Shown: in pieces, positions 23,378-30,869 of the stretch | Position numbering within the stretch: the stretch's first letter is position 1 | Layout of the letters: each line of letters begins with the position of its first letter | Virus record (IMG/VR): IMGVR_UViG_3300039151_000187 | Span: 1 to 33,000 of that record | Source: a virus | DNA length: 33,000 nucleotides | Reading direction: 5' to 3' (one strand) | Notes under the pieces: generated by a model | Databases searched by the model: none | Told to the model about the DNA's origin: nothing | What the model saw: only the letters and a program-made list of their open reading frames with translations | Made by a program: the position numbers and the translations under genes

Positions 23378-23921
23378 AAGTTTCTTTTGAATTATAAAAT
23401 AGGTACTGCTCGTAGTGGGCATTTTCACTATGATTTCCAGATCCTTCAATACCAAAATAAGCATCTTGCGTCTTAATAAGTGTGACTTTGGCATGTGACC
23501 AGGAATAGTTGACAATAAAATTTGCTCTACTACTTACCTGGGCTGCTAGGAGCTCCATAGTGGTAGGATTTCTTTTAATAAGAGAATCTGAAATCATTAA
23601 AGTGATTTGGTCGCAGTAGCCCTTATCGTACAGTTCTATCAAGGCGTCTATAACCCTTCTACTTATAGAATATGTACAAATGTAAAGATGCTGTATATTA
23701 TGATTTTGAGCTATAAAGGGGATAAAAGTAAACGCATTAAAAGAGTTGTCTGTTTGCAAAAAAAAGAACTCTTCCACAGTAGGAAGCCTTTTGAGATCTT
23801 TGTCCAGATGGGCTATTTTTTCAAAATGCTTATTGATGTATTTGGACTTAAAGACAGAAGACATCTCATCTTTCGCCTCTTCTTTTGGCAGTTGCTGCAA
23901 ATCAAAGAATCTGTTTTTCAT
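23301..23921 (-). CDS. Phospholipase D-like (HKD-type) protein
   Basis: 206 residues. The C-terminal half has an HKD-like motif: His143 and Lys145 in WSHAKVTLIK, Asp153, then a FGIEGSGNHSENAHYEQY block (156-173) typical of PLD-family nucleases, where Gly-Ser and Asn follow the motif. Only one motif is present, so an active enzyme would need to dimerise, as known for the Nuc-type nucleases. The gene sits within the packaging group and overlaps both neighbours, so it could process DNA ends in packaging. Function is inference. Confidence 0.7.
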   Translation of the reverse strand: MKNRFFDLQQLPKEEAKDEMSSVFKSKYINKHFEKIAHLDKDLKRLPTVEEFFFLQTDNSFNAFTFIPFIAQNHNIQHLYICTYSISRRVIDALIELYDKGYCDQITLMISDSLIKRNPTTMELLAAQVSSRANFIVNYSWSHAKVTLIKTQDAYFGIEGSGNHSENAHYEQYLFYNSKETYEFRRKIFTDVKIRAKAIGGAIQRN

Positions 23922-24318
23922 TGAGCTTAGTTTTTAGAAGTTGGCGTTTAGTCTCTTTTAATTTTAAGTTTCTAAGAGCCTCTTCATCTAGAGGATCTAC
24001 TTTTAGTTTAGTCCTTAACCTAGAGATTTGAGAACTCATATTTTTGTAGAGCTTCAGGGCGTCTAGATCACACATATTAGTAATGCCAGCCCTAAGGTTT
24101 TCATCGTCAAAAATAGAATGCTTACCCAATATCTCCCCTTTCTCCTGGTAATGCAAAAGCTCATTAAATGCCAATTGATTTTCTTGATACGCCAAGACTA
24201 TACTTTGGGCAATTTTAAAAGAATCCTCTGGGCTAAAAGATTTATTTTCTAGATCTAGAACAAGTTTTTTTCTATTCTCATTTACAAATATAAAAGCCGA
24301 AATCATATCCGAGGTCAA
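23902..24318 (-). CDS. Hypothetical protein, 138 aa, possibly expressed by frameshift
   Basis: Not recognised; helical, charged, ending KRQLLKTKLNEKQIL. The first start is TTG at 24318, with the first ATG at 24306. The same frame is open upstream to 24402 and would encode a natural-looking lead-in, RELFPFLNKPNVPDKLK, which suggests that the true protein begins earlier. As no start codon exists there, fusion with the upstream gene by -1 frameshifting at the A9 run (24400-24392), or a sequencing error in that run, should be considered. It overlaps the PLD-like gene by 20 bases. Confidence 0.55.
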   Translation of the reverse strand: MTSDMISAFIFVNENRKKLVLDLENKSFSPEDSFKIAQSIVLAYQENQLAFNELLHYQEKGEILGKHSIFDDENLRAGITNMCDLDALKLYKNMSSQISRLRTKLKVDPLDEEALRNLKLKETKRQLLKTKLNEKQIL

Positions 24319-24371
24319 AATCTTGAGCTTGTCCGGAACGTTCGGCTTATTAAGAAATGGAAATAGCTCTC

Positions 24372-24884
24372 TTATGCTTCGTTGGCCAAGCTTTTTTTTT
24401 GCTCAGTCAAAAATGCTTTAAGCGTTTCTGCCCTTTTGTTTGGAAAATCGATATTAAGCTCGTTGGCTAAACCAAAAGCAAGTTTTTTAATATCGTTGTA
24501 TTCTGCATTTTCGATATCGATAACTTTAAGCTGTTGATTGTACTCCTCAAGTTGTAACTTGTCTTCCTCTTCTTCTTTATCCGCCTTAGTTTCTTCTACT
24601 TCTTTTTCTTCTGAATTGGAATCGTCTTGACTTGGAGCAGGAGCTTTTTTAGCCGGTGTTTTTTCAAACGCATTCAGATCTGCCAGTGATATGCTGTAAG
24701 CTTTTTTGACATCGTAGACGATAGCTTTTAAGTTCTTGTCTGAGTAGCCCACTCTATTGTAATGCGCGGTAAGTGCAAAGTTTTTCACTGGGGCTTGATT
24801 GAGCGCCATAAGCAACGTGGAGAACTTTTGTCTCTTGTCTTGTTTTTCATCCCTTAGGATACTTACTACTTTTTTCTTTTCCAT
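24372..24884 (-). CDS. Hypothetical protein, 170 aa, first gene of packaging unit
   Basis: Not recognised. Residues 1-75 are basic and helical, 76-110 is a low-complexity acidic linker (many Glu, Asp, Lys, Pro), and 111-170 is a small C-terminal helical domain. It is the first gene of the P3 unit, 38 bases after the -7 box. Near its end it carries nine A in a row; a -1 slip there would continue into the downstream frame and give a fusion of about 327 residues. Confidence 0.6.
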   Translation of the reverse strand: MEKKKVVSILRDEKQDKRQKFSTLLMALNQAPVKNFALTAHYNRVGYSDKNLKAIVYDVKKAYSISLADLNAFEKTPAKKAPAPSQDDSNSEEKEVEETKADKEEEEDKLQLEEYNQQLKVIDIENAEYNDIKKLAFGLANELNIDFPNKRAETLKAFLTEQKKSLANEA

Positions 24885-24921
24885 AACATAAGGCTTATTA
24901 ATAATATTAGTGATTAGATCT

Positions 24922-24958
24922 CAAAGATGCCCATAAGTAAGACTGTAAGGTGTGACAA
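24922..24958 (-). promoter_or_regulatory. Phage promoter P3 (packaging unit)
   Basis: Minus strand: TTGTCACACC (24958-24949), 19 bases, CATCTTTG (24929-24922). The ATG at 24884 is 38 bases further, the longest leader of the five. It follows directly after the terminator of the capsid unit. Confidence 0.75.
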
Positions 24959-24960
24959 CC

Positions 24961-24993
24961 AAAAAAGCCACTACAGAATGTGTAGTGGCTTTT
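24961..24993 (-). terminator. Intrinsic terminator of the capsid unit
   Basis: AAAAGCCACTACA and TGTAGTGGCTTTT form a perfect 13-bp stem around GAATG; on the minus strand a T run follows. It lies 19 bases after the stop of the structural gene. Confidence 0.88.
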
Positions 24994-25011
24994 ATAAAGT
25001 TTACTTTGTTT

Positions 25012-25824
25012 CTATGAACGCGAACGCTCAATTAAGAACGTATCTGTTCCTGCGATAAACACCTCGAAGGTGATTCTAGCATTGTCCAGACCGATAAAGC
25101 TCGTTCCATCTTTAAGAAGAAACTTAGCGTCTGTTCCTGCAGCATCAGAAATAACTGCTGGATCTGCACCACCGCCACCTATAACGCTTACAAAGGTTCC
25201 AGAAGTAAGATCGAAATCTGTAATACCTACAGATTCACCAGATGAAGAGCTTGGTAGTTTTACCAGGGCACCATTGGCGATTAAGAATTCTAGATCTACA
25301 GCTGCAGCTTCAAAAACATTAGCAACAGGATCTGGTCCAGCAAATAACCCAGGCATAAGATTATCGTTACTCATGTTGGAGAATGTGAGTTCGTAATGAG
25401 TGGTGTCGTTGTCCATAATAAGATTAGCTCTCATCTTAATTGGCGCAAGTAAAGAACCAATTACACTTTTTAGTGCAGAACCACCGCCAAAAAGAACAAT
25501 CGCCTCGATATCCATTTGTCCACCAATAAATTCTCTTATTTCTAAACCATCCCCAGGGAATCGTGTAGAAAGTGTTTTTTGAATGCTCGCGGCATCCTCA
25601 TCTCCATCAGTTTCAAAACCGAAGTTTTGAAAAGAACCTGTATTGTACATTTTAAAGGGTTCTTTTCCTTGCTTCATCTCAAATAATCCTTCTAGCAAAA
25701 CCCCTAAAGCATTAGCTTGAGGTGCTGAAGCAATATCTTCAACTTTCATTATAGTAATGAAAGGCGACTTAGCAACTGGTCCTCCTGGACTAGATTTCTG
25801 TCTGTCCTTATCTATTAATTTCAT
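25012..25824 (-). CDS. Structural protein after the major capsid gene, about 270 aa
   Basis: A Gly- and Ala-rich protein with beta-like strands (FITIMKVEDIASAP, then MRANLIMDNDTTHYELTFSNMS) and Ser-rich linkers near 190-205, starting MKLIDKDRQKSSPGG. It follows the capsid protein and has no motif of its own; a major tail tube or a head-decoration protein are the likeliest roles, as it is between capsid and packaging genes with a strong terminator on each side. The start is ATG 25824: the longer frame from TTG 25854 would translate the T run of the upstream terminator hairpin. High expression is expected from its layout. Confidence 0.6.
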   Translation of the reverse strand: MKLIDKDRQKSSPGGPVAKSPFITIMKVEDIASAPQANALGVLLEGLFEMKQGKEPFKMYNTGSFQNFGFETDGDEDAASIQKTLSTRFPGDGLEIREFIGGQMDIEAIVLFGGGSALKSVIGSLLAPIKMRANLIMDNDTTHYELTFSNMSNDNLMPGLFAGPDPVANVFEAAAVDLEFLIANGALVKLPSSSSGESVGITDFDLTSGTFVSVIGGGGADPAVISDAAGTDAKFLLKDGTSFIGLDNARITFEVFIAGTDTFLIERSRS

Positions 25825-25839
25825 TGTTTTTTGTGTGTT

Positions 25840-25874
25840 AAAAATTAAAAGCAAGGCGACTGGTGCCGCCTTGC
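25840..25874 (-). terminator. Hairpin with T run between capsid and next structural gene
   Basis: GCAAGGCG and CGCCTTGC (25851-25858 with 25867-25874) pair around eight bases; on the minus strand it is followed by TTTTAATTTTT. No promoter follows before the next gene, so it probably gives partial termination or protects mRNA ends and lowers the amount of the downstream product. Confidence 0.7.
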
Positions 25875-25884
25875 CTATAAATTA

Positions 25885-28092
25885 TTATGCTATTGTTCTA
25901 GAGAATTCTGTAAATACTCCATCAATAAGAGTCAATACCAAAGTATCACCTGGCTTAACAACCGCCTCTGTAACTACAGAAACATTTCCTGCAATATTAT
26001 TTACAGTCAAGTTAGCTTCACCAGAGTTAAGCAGAGTTAATTTTTGCTGCTCTGTTCCATTTTCTATTCCTGTAAGGGTCGTTGCCTCACCATTAAAGAT
26101 TTGTGTAATACCATCAAGTAGATCTACTGTAGCAGAATCGAAAGTGAAGTTTTCTGCAGGAGTATTTACTGCTTCTGTGGTTCTCTTAACTTCTCTAAGC
26201 GTAAGCCCAGCAGTAACCACCAAGGTTAATGTACCGCCAGAACTAAGATCGTAATCTGCGTTAGATGCCAAATCAAAATTTGCATTGTTTTTCACGCTAG
26301 ACGTAACCCCAGATGTGTTTCCTCTTATTCTTATAGTTTGTCCTTCAAAAAGGTTGGCTTTTTCCAAAGTCGCAATGTCGGTTTCGAAACCAGGTACAAT
26401 GCTTAAATTAGAATAAGTAACCTTCAATTTTCCAGACTTATCGTCATGAAAAGGAATGTAGAAATCGCTCTTGAAAGGGAAAACACCATTGGTCCATACG
26501 GTTTGCACCTTGAAGGCATCTGGATCATCATCTGTTACTTCTGTACCTAAGTGAATAAATGCACAAGCAAACTTATAGTCTGCATGGCCATAGATAATTC
26601 TCTTAAGTCTCTCAAAAGTTAATAATCCTTTTTCGTTAGGGACATCTTCCATGATTTCGATATTATCATCGAACGTAATAATGTGGACATTTGTACCATT
26701 AAGATCATGCAACGGCTCAATACGTATATTCTCGTAGTTCTCTATGGTGAGACGATCCTCTGATGTGAAATCATTTTCCACACCTCTTAATTGTCTATAT
26801 CTCGTTTTGTACCATCTCTCATGATCTTTTGGCATATAGTACACAAGATTGGAAGCTTCTTTGCTTTCTTCTTTTATATTTTTTTCAATAACAAGTTGTG
26901 CGTAATCCACGATGTTTTCTGGAGTTGGTAAACCAATAGAAGGCACTTTTACTTTCTTGTCTATATAGACGCCTTTGTACAGCTGATAAAGTAAACCATT
27001 CTGGCGGTTAATAGCTCTACCGGCTACTGTAGCATCATCTGGTGTAGCAACATAAACGCCTTTTATAGCGGACATTCTATCCTCGGCCTTAGCTTTTTTC
27101 ATAAGCTCTGTCACCAAAAACTGAACGAACGTCATCTTGTAAGGAGTGGATCCTTCCATGCTCATTATACCTTGTAACCAGCTTTTCTCATACTTTTGTA
27201 AATCGTCTCCTACCCATTCTAAATCGATACTAACATCAAATATTTCACGAGTTTCTGGCTGGATTCTTTGGTTGTTTTTGGCTAACCAAGGCAATTTTCT
27301 TGCTTGTGTAATCTCGTCTGAAACTATTTTACCATCACTTATTCTGTCTTTTACACCAAACCTAGTTTGCCAAAAGCTTGGAAGCTCAATCATATCTCTG
27401 TGTAGAGATTCTATAGTGCTTGGGTTTTCTCTGTAGAAAAGCTCAACATCGCCATTAAGACGTTGCAGGTTGATCTCCCCAGCTGTGCCATCCCAAGAAG
27501 TTAGACTATTGGTAAGTCCAGCTGCTCTTTGGTTCCATGGTCTGCCTGTGAATTCGTTAAGAGCTTGGCCATCACCAAAAAGATGTGTGGCAGAGTGCTT
27601 TAAATTCTTCATATCTCCATTTTTATTAAGTGGAATCACTGGATCTGGCTCAGGATCTTCTATGAGCTTGGCGATCATTATGTCTGTCCTTTTCTGGTAG
27701 GCTTTAAAATCTGAGATAAGGCCTTCCAGACTTGCATCTGTAGATGGAGTTTCTCCATTCTTGGCTTTAGGCGTATCGCCTTTACCATCTTTTGCAGATC
27801 CTTTATTCGCCATATCGCGAATTTCTTCTTCGGTATAGCCAGAAGCTTCTAAACTTGCTTTAAATTCTGCTCGAGCATCTTCTATAAGCTTTTTACTCGA
27901 TTCTTCGTCTAGTACGTTCTTTGCTTCTTTGTTTATGGCTTCAACCATAGTTTTAAAGTCTTTCTCACCGAGTGCCTCGATGATCTTATCTTCTTGGTCT
28001 TTTGAGAGATCCAATTTACCCTCTTTTATGGGGGTTTTTTGAATCCCCAAAATAGCCCAGAGAAAACCAATAGTCTTGCTTAATCGCTTCAT
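25885..28092 (-). CDS. Major capsid protein with fused scaffold-like and C-terminal extension regions
   Basis: 735 residues, about twice the size of an HK97-type capsid protein. Residues 1-150 are a charged helical region with a low-complexity linker (KGSAKDGKGDTPKAKNGETP), like a scaffold or delta domain to be removed by the S49 protease encoded just upstream. The middle part (about 170-560) is the probable capsid fold. The last 150 residues or so are Ser, Thr, Asn, Gly-rich beta sequence (LSSGGTLTLVVTAGLTLREV), like a fused decoration domain. It is 20 bases after the protease gene. The assignment rests on position, size and layout rather than on a visible signature. Confidence 0.75.
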   Translation of the reverse strand: MKRLSKTIGFLWAILGIQKTPIKEGKLDLSKDQEDKIIEALGEKDFKTMVEAINKEAKNVLDEESSKKLIEDARAEFKASLEASGYTEEEIRDMANKGSAKDGKGDTPKAKNGETPSTDASLEGLISDFKAYQKRTDIMIAKLIEDPEPDPVIPLNKNGDMKNLKHSATHLFGDGQALNEFTGRPWNQRAAGLTNSLTSWDGTAGEINLQRLNGDVELFYRENPSTIESLHRDMIELPSFWQTRFGVKDRISDGKIVSDEITQARKLPWLAKNNQRIQPETREIFDVSIDLEWVGDDLQKYEKSWLQGIMSMEGSTPYKMTFVQFLVTELMKKAKAEDRMSAIKGVYVATPDDATVAGRAINRQNGLLYQLYKGVYIDKKVKVPSIGLPTPENIVDYAQLVIEKNIKEESKEASNLVYYMPKDHERWYKTRYRQLRGVENDFTSEDRLTIENYENIRIEPLHDLNGTNVHIITFDDNIEIMEDVPNEKGLLTFERLKRIIYGHADYKFACAFIHLGTEVTDDDPDAFKVQTVWTNGVFPFKSDFYIPFHDDKSGKLKVTYSNLSIVPGFETDIATLEKANLFEGQTIRIRGNTSGVTSSVKNNANFDLASNADYDLSSGGTLTLVVTAGLTLREVKRTTEAVNTPAENFTFDSATVDLLDGITQIFNGEATTLTGIENGTEQQKLTLLNSGEANLTVNNIAGNVSVVTEAVVKPGDTLVLTLIDGVFTEFSRTIA

Positions 28093-28112
28093 TTCAAAAT
28101 ATTTATTGAGGG

Positions 28113-28994
28113 TTAATAATTAGTTACTTCACTTATTTCGGCCAGTAAAAGAGCGCGTTCTACGGCCTTTTGCATATTGCCAATGCTGTCTATCATATTG
28201 TATTCTTCTGCCAATTCTGCCTTAAAGGTTTTGCCAGATAGAACACCAACTTCTTCTATAAGGTTAGGACGAGCTGCGCGAACATCTGCTTGAAACTTCT
28301 TGGCAGATGGGGACAAGTAATCTTCCTTAATCATATCGTACTTACCTTCTCTAGCTAATAAAAATGCTTTGTTCTTGTGTTCGCTTTCTGGTGCAAAAAT
28401 CTCATGGATTTTATATCCTTTTTCTTTAAGAGCTTCGCTGTTATCGATAAAAGAAACCATTACCCCTACGCTACCTATTTCAGCTGAAATAGAATTTCTA
28501 GCCATGATGTGATCTGATACTAAGCAAGCAGCCCAATAATGTGCAGAGGCGCATAAATCTACAAGAGCCACAATAGGCTTTGTCTTTTGCGGTTGAAATT
28601 CTTGAAATGCGGAAACAGCAGAAACACTTCCTCCTGGACCATCTATATTTAAAATTATAGCTTTTACTGCAGGAAGATCCATGGCCAATTTCATCTCATT
28701 AATAAGAGAGTCTGCTCCCTTGGTACAAAGACCACTATACTTCATCATGGGACCGATAGCGGAAACTACAGCGACAACTTCTTGTCTTGTATTTTCTTCT
28801 ATAACATCCATAGCACTTACAGCTTTGCCACTTTCGTTAAGGAAAGTAATACCAGCACTTTCTTGGGTAGTAGGCAATTCTATAGCGTTACGCTCTATAA
28901 GATTTACAGCTGTAGGAAGCCACAGTGAAAGAGAGTCTACATGGAAAGCCCATTCTCCTCGGGAAATTTCAAATAATGCTTTGTTAACGTCCAT
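28113..28994 (-). CDS. S49-family phage head maturation protease
   Basis: 293 residues with the SppA/S49 fold. The oxyanion region is IDGPGGSVSA (118-126), the catalytic serine is Ser150 in DLCASAHYWAA, and the lysine of the dyad is probably Lys207 or Lys209 in SEHKNKA. The sequence between (SAEIGSVGVMVSFID) is typical for the family. Single-domain S49 enzymes beside capsid genes cut scaffold segments from the procapsid. It has no signal peptide or membrane segment, unlike cellular SppA. It is the first gene of the P4 unit and is followed at once by the capsid gene. Confidence 0.88.
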   Translation of the reverse strand: MDVNKALFEISRGEWAFHVDSLSLWLPTAVNLIERNAIELPTTQESAGITFLNESGKAVSAMDVIEENTRQEVVAVVSAIGPMMKYSGLCTKGADSLINEMKLAMDLPAVKAIILNIDGPGGSVSAVSAFQEFQPQKTKPIVALVDLCASAHYWAACLVSDHIMARNSISAEIGSVGVMVSFIDNSEALKEKGYKIHEIFAPESEHKNKAFLLAREGKYDMIKEDYLSPSAKKFQADVRAARPNLIEEVGVLSGKTFKAELAEEYNMIDSIGNMQKAVERALLLAEISEVTNY

Positions 28995-29011
28995 AATCTA
29001 CATTTGTTTAT

Positions 29012-29048
29012 CAAAAATGCGATATATGTCGGTCTAGTGGTGTGACAC
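29012..29048 (-). promoter_or_regulatory. Phage promoter P4 (capsid unit)
   Basis: Minus strand: GTGTCACACC (29048-29039), 19 bases, CATTTTTG (29019-29012), 18 bases to the ATG at 28994. It follows 12 bases after the lysis terminator hairpin and its T run. Confidence 0.75.
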
Positions 29049-29059
29049 GTTTTTAAGCA

Positions 29060-29090
29060 ATAAAAAAGGCTCTCGCTAGGAGAGCCTTAA
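29060..29090 (-). terminator. Intrinsic terminator of the lysis cassette
   Basis: AAGGCTCTC and GAGAGCCTT (29066-29074 with 29080-29088) form a perfect 9-bp stem around GCTAG; on the minus strand six T follow. Located 60 bases after the last lysis gene and directly before promoter P4. Confidence 0.88.
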
Positions 29091-29148
29091 ACTTAAACAA
29101 AATTAAACATGAGAATTACTCAGTAAATATACTACATATGTCGCAATA

Positions 29149-29346
29149 TTAGAACCTGATTAATGTATAAGTTAATCCAAAACAAATATATGGCGAAAAA
29201 CCATCTGCGGTGTAAGCGACTCCTACTTGTGGACCAATGATAAAGCGATAGTTTTTGACTTGTATCTCAGTTTTTACATTAACGTTTTTTCTCAACGTCT
29301 GAGCTTCCAAAAAAGAAACCAAAAATTGATAATGCGACGCCTTCAA
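29149..29346 (-). CDS. Spanin-like or membrane-associated lysis protein, 65 aa
   Basis: The C-terminal half (KNYRFIIGPQVGVAYTADG followed by FSPYICFGLTYTLIRF) has the repeating aromatic/Gly strand pattern of the C-terminal part of DUF6808-like phage proteins that accompany holins in Bacteroidetes phages and may be spanins. The frame overlaps the holin gene by 68 bases in another phase; a later TTG start (about 29295) would shorten the protein and nearly remove the overlap. There is no N-terminal membrane anchor, so an outer membrane or fibre-like lysis factor is uncertain. Confidence 0.5.
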   Translation of the reverse strand: MKASHYQFLVSFLEAQTLRKNVNVKTEIQVKNYRFIIGPQVGVAYTADGFSPYICFGLTYTLIRF

Positions 29347-29782
29347 CTATTCCTATTAAGTGTATAAATATTTCCTTGTTTGATGCAGGAATATCTAAGA
29401 ACACGATTGAATAAACCACAAAGGCAAAAACGCCTAAGCCAATAAATCCAGACACGTTGTACAACAAATCTTTTTTTCCTGACTTAGCAATTTCAACTTG
29501 TCTATTTCTCGCTGAATTTCTGTCAGCAACCTGGATTTCGTATTCCTTAATGTCTAATTCCAGCTCGGCTAAAAGCATGTCTTTATCCATTTGAGAAATA
29601 TCAGGAGAGTCACTTATCTTGTTAGCTAAGGTTCCTAAAGCTGTTACGCCGGTCAAACTTCCTGCGAGCTGTAAAAGTTCTGGAGCAACTTCTTTGCCTT
29701 GTTTAATCAACCACCGGAATCCGTCACCGACCTTAGAGGTTCCGTTCTTTTCTTTGTAAGATTTTTCTTTGCGATTTTCCAT
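29279..29782 (-). CDS. Holin (3TM-like family)
   Basis: 167 residues with a charged N-terminus, a hydrophobic stretch at about 33-54 (PELLQLAGSLTGVTALGTLA), a charged middle helix (65-100), and two strong membrane segments at about 107-129 (GFIGLGVFAFVVYSIVF) and 139-159 (FIHLIGIVEGVALSIFGFFFG). This is the layout of the 3TM holins seen in many proteobacterial and Bacteroidetes phages, with positively charged C-terminus (VEKKR). It is part of the lysis cassette between endolysin and the spanin-like gene. Confidence 0.75.
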   Translation of the reverse strand: MENRKEKSYKEKNGTSKVGDGFRWLIKQGKEVAPELLQLAGSLTGVTALGTLANKISDSPDISQMDKDMLLAELELDIKEYEIQVADRNSARNRQVEIAKSGKKDLLYNVSGFIGLGVFAFVVYSIVFLDIPASNKEIFIHLIGIVEGVALSIFGFFFGSSDVEKKR

Positions 29783-29788
29783 TTTCTA

Positions 29789-29962
29789 TTATTTATCGAT
29801 AAAATCAGCAACTTTATTCTGTGCTTCTGCAAGAAGAACAACTGCATCTGTCAAATCTTCGTCACATCCCATATCCTCTGTTATTTTTATTGCTTGGTAT
29901 ATTATTTTTTCTGCAAAGCTCCACTTTTCTTGTATTGCTCTTCTTGGTATTTCATCACTCAT
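29789..29962 (-). CDS. Small helical protein of the lysis cassette, 57 aa
   Basis: An open frame from ATG 29962 to TAA 29789, between endolysin and holin genes, with six bases before the holin start. The protein (MSDEIPRRAIQEKWSFAEK ... AQNKVADFIDK) is acidic, all-helical and soluble, with one cysteine. It fills a gap that is otherwise covered only by shadow frames on the other strand. A chaperone-like or counter-defence role is possible because phages often carry such small genes, but no family is recognised. Confidence 0.6.
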   Translation of the reverse strand: MSDEIPRRAIQEKWSFAEKIIYQAIKITEDMGCDEDLTDAVVLLAEAQNKVADFIDK

Positions 29963-29987
29963 AATTAATGTTTTGATTTATTTTTTT

Positions 29988-30491
29988 CTAGATATCAAAT
30001 TGATAAACTCTAGGGTTTTTTGGATCGTCGCAAACATCTTTATGTACCCAAGAAATTTGCTCACCATTTAGTTTTCTTTCAAGGCGTATTGGATTTGGAA
30101 TAAGAATAGATCTTTCATCTAACCAGGCTCTATGCTCTTCTGCAGTTTGTCCATCCACATCATAATCCAATGCCATAGCTAAAACATGGCCGCTTAACCA
30201 GGCATCATTATCTCTAGCTCTTTTTTGTACCATCGGAGTAGATGTATCTCTGAGGCCACGCTCATCGAATCGACCACCCCACATCCAAGTATTAATCGTG
30301 ATTTTTGCATTTACAGTTTCTCTTATCCATAGAATATTTTGGAGTAAACGAATGTCAAATCTGGATAAGAAAAAGTAATTTCCCTTATGCTTAAACTTAT
30401 TATAAACACCAGGGCTTACTAGTTCTCTAATATCGAAATAAACTAAAAGTTTGTCGTAAAGCTCTTTGGTAGTAAGTGATTTAATTTTCAT
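29988..30491 (-). CDS. Endolysin, peptidase M15 family
   Basis: 167 residues, a single M15-type zinc peptidase domain that should cut peptide cross-links of peptidoglycan at lysis. The family motif SxHxxGxAxD appears as SGHVLAMALD with His102 and Asp109 as zinc ligands (the usual Gly is Ala105), and the third ligand is His150 in SWVHKD. There is no signal peptide, so export depends on the holin. It overlaps the membrane protein gene before it by four bases. The WGGRFDERGLRD loop before the motif is typical of phage members. Confidence 0.82.
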   Translation of the reverse strand: MKIKSLTTKELYDKLLVYFDIRELVSPGVYNKFKHKGNYFFLSRFDIRLLQNILWIRETVNAKITINTWMWGGRFDERGLRDTSTPMVQKRARDNDAWLSGHVLAMALDYDVDGQTAEEHRAWLDERSILIPNPIRLERKLNGEQISWVHKDVCDDPKNPRVYQFDI

Positions 30492-30850
30492 TTTCCTGAA
30501 TATTTTCTGTTAATATTTTGTTCGTTAAGCTCAGATTTTAGCTCGGCTCTTACTTCTTTGGGAAGCTCATTCATTTTAAGCTCAAGCATAGTATGGAATT
30601 CTCTATTGGATTGGGTGTCCCGCTCTTGAATATCGATAAGGCGCTGATTTATTCTATTTTGCTCGAGGTTTGTTTTGTAGTTATGATCTATTTGAGTTTT
30701 GGCAACATTTCGCCATTCTGCACCATCCTCATTTATCTTATTATACATTTTGTAAGAAATAAAACAAATTCCTATAAGAACAATTCCTAAAACACCATAG
30801 TCTAGTAACTTATCTGAAGTATTTTCGAGCTGTAAAAATAGAAAGATCAT
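30488..30850 (-). CDS. Membrane protein of the lysis cassette, 120 aa
   Basis: One membrane segment at about 16-35 (LDYGVLGIVLIGICFISYKMY) with a short N-terminal periplasmic-like part and a long charged coiled-coil C-terminal part (KTNLEQNRINQRLIDIQERDTQ). This shape fits a pinholin-like or inner membrane spanin (i-spanin) protein. As first gene of the P5 lysis unit it is directly upstream of endolysin with a four-base overlap. The exact lysis role is not decided by the sequence. Confidence 0.65.
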   Translation of the reverse strand: MIFLFLQLENTSDKLLDYGVLGIVLIGICFISYKMYNKINEDGAEWRNVAKTQIDHNYKTNLEQNRINQRLIDIQERDTQSNREFHTMLELKMNELPKEVRAELKSELNEQNINRKYSGK

Positions 30851-30869
30851 CGTATAAAGATTTAGAAAA

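Noticed and set aside
29279-29346. Programmed frameshift between holin and the overlapping 65-aa frame at the A6 run
   Set aside because: The second frame is +1 relative to the holin, and the run does not fit a canonical slippery heptamer; an ordinary overlapping start is simpler.
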